From contig NC_059471.1 in NCBI RefSeq assembly GCF_018139145.2, positions 47,623,486-47,687,485 of the forward strand: a stretch of DNA of 64,000 bases, given 5' to 3'. This stretch comes from Gymnogyps californianus (taxonomy: Eukaryota > Chordata > Aves > Accipitriformes > Cathartidae). A model generated the notes under the pieces. That model did no database searches and was not told where the DNA came from. It saw only the letters and a list, made by a program, of their open reading frames with translations. A program made the position numbers and the translations under genes. Of the stretch, positions 58,411-64,000 are shown one piece after another (within the stretch, counting starts at the first letter, position 1; every line of letters begins with the position of its first letter).

Positions 58411-61400
58411 CATTTTGGAAAAGAGACGGTGTTCAGGCTGGTTGATACTCTAATCTCCAGTTATAAATATCTTCAATAAGTCAAAAGGCATATTAGAGAG
58501 AAAGAGAATATTGTCCATTTTTCAGAGTATCTTTTATGTCTCTTTCTTGGCAAACTTTACAGATAAAGCTAACAGGAAAGCACAGGCTGCATTTTGTCAA
58601 GTATTTCTAGGATTAATTGCTTAAAAATTTTATACAGAATGAAAATTAGATCTATTCACAAACATCTGTGAAAAGCACATGAGACAAAGCATCCTCTGTA
58701 ATCCAAAGACCTTAAGCTAAGACATGCAAAATCACCATGTGTGTCCCTGCTTTGACAAATGCAGATTAAGGATCTCCTGTGATCTAGATAAACAATTTTC
58801 CACTATTATGAATAGTGATTGATAGCTAATAGTGAGTTATAGCTTATATCACTAATATTAGCTAGCCTGCAAATACTTAGCTACCTTACAGTCTCAAGCT
58901 CCACCTTAGTACCTTTCCAACCAAAGTTCTGTCAGAACCACTGTTCCTAAGAATAGTTTTGATTTCAGCAAAAAAGTATTTTCACATAAAAATCAGTACT
59001 TATAAATAAAAAATATTTTGTGCTAAGCAGTTTTAATGTCTCAGCTTCAAAAGGCAGGAATGTTAATCAAAAAGACCAAGGTACTCATCATTCCAGTTTG
59101 TACTTAGGTTGTGTCTACTATTGTTTCCAACTATTTGGAGATACTGAATAGATAACATAAAAAGCATAGAAATAGAGTCAGGAGACGAGGGATCTAATCA
59201 ACGATGCATCAAGGACCAATTCTTATTTCTTTATTCATTTATTTATCCATTATTATTACCTTGGGATGGTTAAAAGACACTCATTTATCAACTCTCCTTA
59301 TTGCCAGTCAAATTTGAGGTCTTTGCAGTTTGTTCACTGTTAGAAGCGTGGGGAATGGAAAACAGATTTTCTTTGCTTTTGACTGCAATAACATTTCCAG
59401 TACTACCTAACCTCTCTCTTTCTCTGAACATTGTGAGTCAGGCTGACTCACACTCCTGCTGTCTCTAGACCATACCACAAAAATGCATGCATAGATTTAC
59501 TGCATTTTGGCAAAAGGTGTGAGCTGAAACATGTGAGACTTTGTGCAGGGCTGTGTTGCAAGGCTGGGGAAATGCAAGCATGCTGGTCATTTGTGAAAGA
59601 CTGCAAAATGGAAGAGGGGGAGTACAATCATGGACCAGCTCCACTAGTGAGACCAGAGATAGATAGGAACATACCACATATACAAAACTTCAAAGGAAAA
59701 TGTAGATGTGTCATTTCAGGTGCACCTAAAGGAATCACGCAGTTTAACCTTCACATTTCAAAACGTGAAGTTGGCCCTATCACTTAGGATAGCAGCCAGT
59801 AGCTAACTGTATCTGTGGGAGCATGATATTGCAGAAATTTACTGCATGCTCCTACTGCACTGCTACAGCCAGTTCATATTCTCCAACCAAATATCCTCTT
59901 GAAACAGTACTGCATTTAAAATAGTAACAATTCTCTCTCTTTTTCTTTTTTTCTTTTTAAAATATCCATTGACTCACTTTGCATATATCAAATAACATTT
60001 TATGGCACACTGTTGTGCTGATGTAGATACAGGAAAAGCAGTAAGCATAATGTATAGGCCATGCAGAGTGATTTATTGAACTGGTTGTTTGGTGAAAAAC
60101 TAAGTAAAGGGCTAATCTGATTTATGGTTCTAATTTTGTTTGGTCACAGTATTACTTGCCTTTTTTGTAGTATGAAAAGATTACTATGAACGATAAACTT
60201 CAAAGAATCATTACCTCTGGCATTTGTAAGTGTGCTGAAATGAGTACTTAATTACAAAATCTCAAATGCATGTTTTCTACAACTTTTACCTTATTAGGGA
60301 AGAGCTGTTTGAATATCTGTCTCATAGAAATGAGCACAATATTCTAAGGCAGCAAGCAAAAATGCAAAATCAACTTGTCCTTTAAAAACTAATTAAAATT
60401 ATTTGTTATGCACTTTTCAACCTTGTAAAATGTGATGATTCTAGAATACAAACAAATGTGTATTCTGTTCACAACAGATAAAACTCACCAAGAGCTCACT
60501 TAAATCAGGTAACAATTAATTTATTTTTCTGCAAAATTCAATAGTATCTATTAAGGTTTTCTGGTTAAAAAACATTTATAATACCAGTACTCTGAGGAAG
60601 AGACTGAGAGAAAAACCACACTACTATTAAAAACACAGATCTTGGAACTCGATTATATGAGTGACTGAAATTGCAAGGAAGAAGCAATGGATTTCATATC
60701 TCAATCGGTACTCATTTTATATTTAAAATATATTGGATATTTCTGTGGTGTTGTGTGTAATTCACATTAAGCAGGATTAGACCTGCTATACTAAGCTTCC
60801 TGCAGCAAATAGTTCCTAAGAAAACTTCTCTAAGCAATTCATTATTGCAGAATAAACATCAGCTTCACTTTTTCATTTCTTTTAACTTTTCATAATTGTG
60901 TATCACAATAAACAAGATGATCTGCTATGGGATTAATAATTTTCACCCACAGATTTAAAATACCTGTGTTTGCAGTGAGTAATCGAACACTGCAAGACTA
61001 CTCCACTGCATCTGTAATTGTGTTTATAAATAGAGCAGATGATAAACGAAGAGAAACAAAGGTTTGTCCTCTGCAACAACTGATCCTAGACCTGTTGAAA
61101 GATTCCAGCTGCCTCCAGTGGACTTCGAGCCAGGCTCAAAGTGGTCTTGGGAGAAACTTTGTTTTCCTGCCCACAGACGTCTGAGGAGCTCTGTCTTCCT
61201 TAAACCAATGGGATACTTCACCGATTTGCATCCTTATAAATTGCTCTATATGTAACAATAAATGCCACTATAAAAAAGTGTGCCATATGCAAGATATGAG
61301 AAGTGCTGCCAGCTGTCAAGGACCAATCTCCTGGTGGAAGAAGTTTCAGTCTCCTTTGCAAGTTCAGCCTTGCCTACAGGAAAACACTTTACTTGCTTTT

Positions 61401-62659
61401 TCCCCTGTGCCAGCCTCGCATATTTGGCCAAAGAGAAGATCAGGGCACAAAAAATTCCTAGTTTCCCCTAGAAAGTGGAGGACCTATACTGAAATCCAAG
61501 AAGAAGGAGAAGCAGTACATGGGTTAAAAGCAGATGAGAGGATAAGGGGGAGAAGGGCAGATAAGGGGGGAGGGGGAGGCTGAAGGAATAAGCAGGAATG
61601 GGGCAGAAAACTTATTATAAGTATCTGTGAGAACTTGGAACCAGCAGGCAGCTGGCAAGATCTCCTGTTGGTGTGTTAGGCCTAGAATATTGTAAGTATC
61701 AAATAATATTGAATGCATGTGCTACTCACCATTGCTGAGAAATCATCTTTGGCATCTTCCCTCTTGTTTTTGGAAGGCTTGTAAAACATGGGGTCACTAC
61801 AATGTCCAATTTTAGGTCATGACTGCACAAGCAGTTGAACAAGTACTGCTAGACAGGCAATAACTTGTGGCAAGCGGGGGAGAAGAGCAAATAGGTTGGC
61901 CCTGGAAAGTCCCTTGCTACTAGAGAAAACATGAAGCAGAACTGCACCTTCAGTGACTTCCTGATAAGAAGGCTGTGATTTCAGGAAATGTATTGGCTCT
62001 CAGGTAAGACTGAGAAGCAGAATTATGAACCTTATCTGTAAGTCATCACATCAATTACACTGGCAATGAGGGAGAAATTCTAGTGCTGTAGGCCTAGAGA
62101 GAAAAAGAGGTGAAGTTGTCTTCTAGAAATTGCATTTCTAGTTCCCTAGGTTGGTGCATTTCAAAACAACTTTTGGTTAGGCACAGCTGAACTACAAGGA
62201 TGACAGCTTGCCTTCAAATATAGCCTACATATTACCTTTTATGCGTTGCTCTACTTCTCACTGGCCAGCCTGCAGAGGGCTAGTGTGGGAGGCTCACAGG
62301 ACTACCTCCTGCTTTTGGAAAGGAATTGGATCTTGCAGGCATCATCAAGTCCCCTTCCAGCAGAGAGCAAGTTGCAGTGAGTCGTCCCATGGCTCAGGAA
62401 TCACACAGAGACCTCTCCATTCGCAATGTTAATAGGAAGCAAGCCAGTTTAATATGTTGCAGGCCTGCCTCACAGTGTTCATGTTCTGTTTCAGATGGGT
62501 TGCAGTAAAGTGAGGAATCGACTTCTGCAGCCTCACGAAGTTGCAATTTTAAAGGCTAACTATCAAACATGGCTTTTCATACGCTCTTGATCATCCTTCC
62601 TCAGTATTTTGAGGAAGATGAAAGCACTCTATAAGTTGATCAAAACAGTCGGGCTGGTC

Positions 62660-62674
62660 TTTTTTTTTTTTTTT
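62660..62674. repeat. Poly-T tract, 15 bases
   Basis: Uninterrupted T-run. No retrocopy signature around it. Confidence 0.85.
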
Positions 62675-63599
62675 GGACAGGCAAAACCTAGGAAAGATGC
62701 AAACAAACCCTGTTGTTTTAGAATTTATGGTACCTGGGCTGTCCTTTGGGAAGATGTCTCCCATTTTAAGAGGCAGGAGAGGAAGCAATGAGCAGAAAGA
62801 AAAACAATGAAAAGACAAAGGTTGAAGGGAATCAAAAAGCCAAAGGAAAAGAATGGTATATAGGATCAACAGAGGCAAAGTAGATTGAGGACATCAAGAA
62901 AGGTGCAGGGACACTTTCTGACAAGAGGGTGCACAGGGACTGAAAAGAAAACTGGAAGATGCAGCAAACTTTGTTGATAAAAACAAAACTCATTATCCTT
63001 CTTGCTCATGCCTTCAGCAACTCTCTCCCTGACTCTGTGTGAACTAACATCCTCCTTTACAACTGCTCATTAAAATGGAAACTACTTTCTCATTCTTCAA
63101 GGCAGGGCACTACAATAAATGGTAACTATCTCAACTGATACCTTACTCATGTGCTGTAAGTTACCTAGGTAAAAAACTTACCTAATAAATGGTGCTTTTT
63201 TCCCCCTGAACAGCAGCATATTGTTTGACTTAGAGGATTGCTCTCTGGAAACTTGGGAGCAAGTAGACTATATTCAGAGCTAGTGTCCTTCCCCTTTATA
63301 GTCCTCTGTGGAGCTCAAATGCTAAAGGCTTCTTTAACATGTTGTACATTTTCTCATTTTTAAAAATTTAAATATGCAATTTACAATTCTGTTTTTATGT
63401 TCCAATAGATATCATAAAATTAATTATTCCTCAATCCTTTTTGAATTCTTCTAGTTTGCATATCAAGTGTTTCTCTTATTGAAAAAAAAAATCCTTGAAT
63501 TTTGTTCCAATAAAAACAAAGGAATCCTTAATATTGACTGCTCATACCTTCGCACATTTCAAAGTACCACCTTCCTTTGCAGTGTCTGAATAGCCTTCC

Positions 63600-63960
63600 T
63601 TTAGGATTTTGCTTTTTAAAATGTTAATGACTTCCTCCTCCTAGGAGATGACTGTTTCTGGGCAAGTTTGTCAATCAGCATTGTATTTGTATAGATACAG
63701 TATTAAACATTATACATTTACATGGCAAATACAAACCATATCAATCAGTCAGTCTAGAGAGTTCTCAGTAATCTGTGCCTGTGCTTTTCATGGCCCGAGG
63801 GAATAATATGAAAGAGATCTGCGAATATTCATTCAAATGCAAATCTGAATTTCACATCGCCCTTATTCATGACCCATTTGCTTTTGCTTTCCTTGAACGT
63901 TAAAGCAGTCAAGCAAATACATGAGAAATTGTATCCACCAAAAACTAGACAGTCACGTCT
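63600..63960. promoter_or_regulatory. Candidate conserved non-coding element at the right edge
   Basis: Contains an octamer ATGCAAAT at 63837-63844 preceded by GAATATTCATTCAA, two CAATCAG-type sites (about 63672 and 63742), TAAT cores and TTCATGACCCATTTGC. It is repeat-free, non-coding and continues toward the window edge. The POU plus homeodomain wording is typical of developmental enhancers, but no cross-species alignment could be made. Confidence 0.35.
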
Positions 63961-64000
63961 GACCTAATCCAGCATTGACCATAGTCCCGCTCCAAGCAGG

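Larger units (their letters stand above)
49235..63599. other. Unique AT-rich non-coding DNA, about 14 kb
   Basis: No gene, RNA or classifiable transposon recognised. Minor items are a CpG-retaining patch (50523-50680), tandem repeats (51539-51596, 58371-58410), AT microsatellite-like text at 53818-53855, a T-run (62660-62674) and a faint MIR-like phrase at about 58296-58320 that I did not accept. Overlapping small frames near 61.0-61.6 kb show no domain. Confidence 0.5.

Noticed and set aside
60927..61583. Cluster of overlapping 60-100 codon frames
   Set aside because: They lie on both strands in several frames, with no domain, repeat similarity or splice context. Probably a locally stop-poor stretch.

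Overview
The window looks like non-coding DNA from a bird genome. Three things point there: CR1-family LINEs of several ages with avian-type octamer tails; two copies of a spumavirus-like (ERVL-type) solo LTR family that I recognise as widespread in birds; and an AT-rich, otherwise unique background. No bacterial signature, CRISPR array, tRNA or rRNA was seen. No intact cellular protein-coding gene was recognised. The open frames outside repeats are short and resemble no family I know. The interval is best read as intergenic desert or a very large intron. The species cannot be named from sequence alone.

Layout. 1-5.2 kb: unique AT-rich DNA with one short open frame bounded by consensus splice sites (3038-3190) and a long imperfect foldback (3647-3828). 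5.24-6.86 kb: a long CR1 (+) with a lightly damaged reverse-transcriptase frame. 6.9-13.9 kb: unique DNA. 13.906-15.122 kb: solo LTR A with a perfect 5-bp target duplication, interrupted by a second, opposite-strand LTR of a different class (14323-14932). 17.8-18.4 kb: a homeodomain/POU/MEIS-motif-dense stretch that may be a conserved non-coding element. 22.145-22.952 kb: CR1 (-). 24.64-24.89 kb: old CR1 (-). 25.51-26.115 kb: a young CR1 inserted inside an older CR1. 26-37 kb: mostly unique AT-rich DNA with further candidate regulatory stretches. 37.05-37.19 kb: ancient CR1/L3-like relic (-). 37.702-38.870 kb: CR1 (+). 39-48.6 kb: unique DNA and microsatellites. 48.659-49.229 kb: solo LTR B with a perfect 5-bp target duplication. 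49-64 kb: unique DNA, a CpG-retaining patch near 50.55 kb, and a motif-dense stretch at the right edge.

The most informative structure is the CR1 pair at 22.1 and 38.0 kb. The copies are inverted relative to each other and about 15 kb apart. They are identical by eye over 338 bp, and that tract is flanked on both sides by abruptly divergent aligned sequence, with about 16 mismatches in the roughly 455 bp on the 3' side. In the divergent half the 22-kb copy instead matches the 25.6-kb copy. This mosaic pattern suggests gene conversion between inverted CR1 copies. A second notable point is that the two ERVL-type LTRs share their ends but have unrelated centres, so they belong to different mosaic subfamilies.
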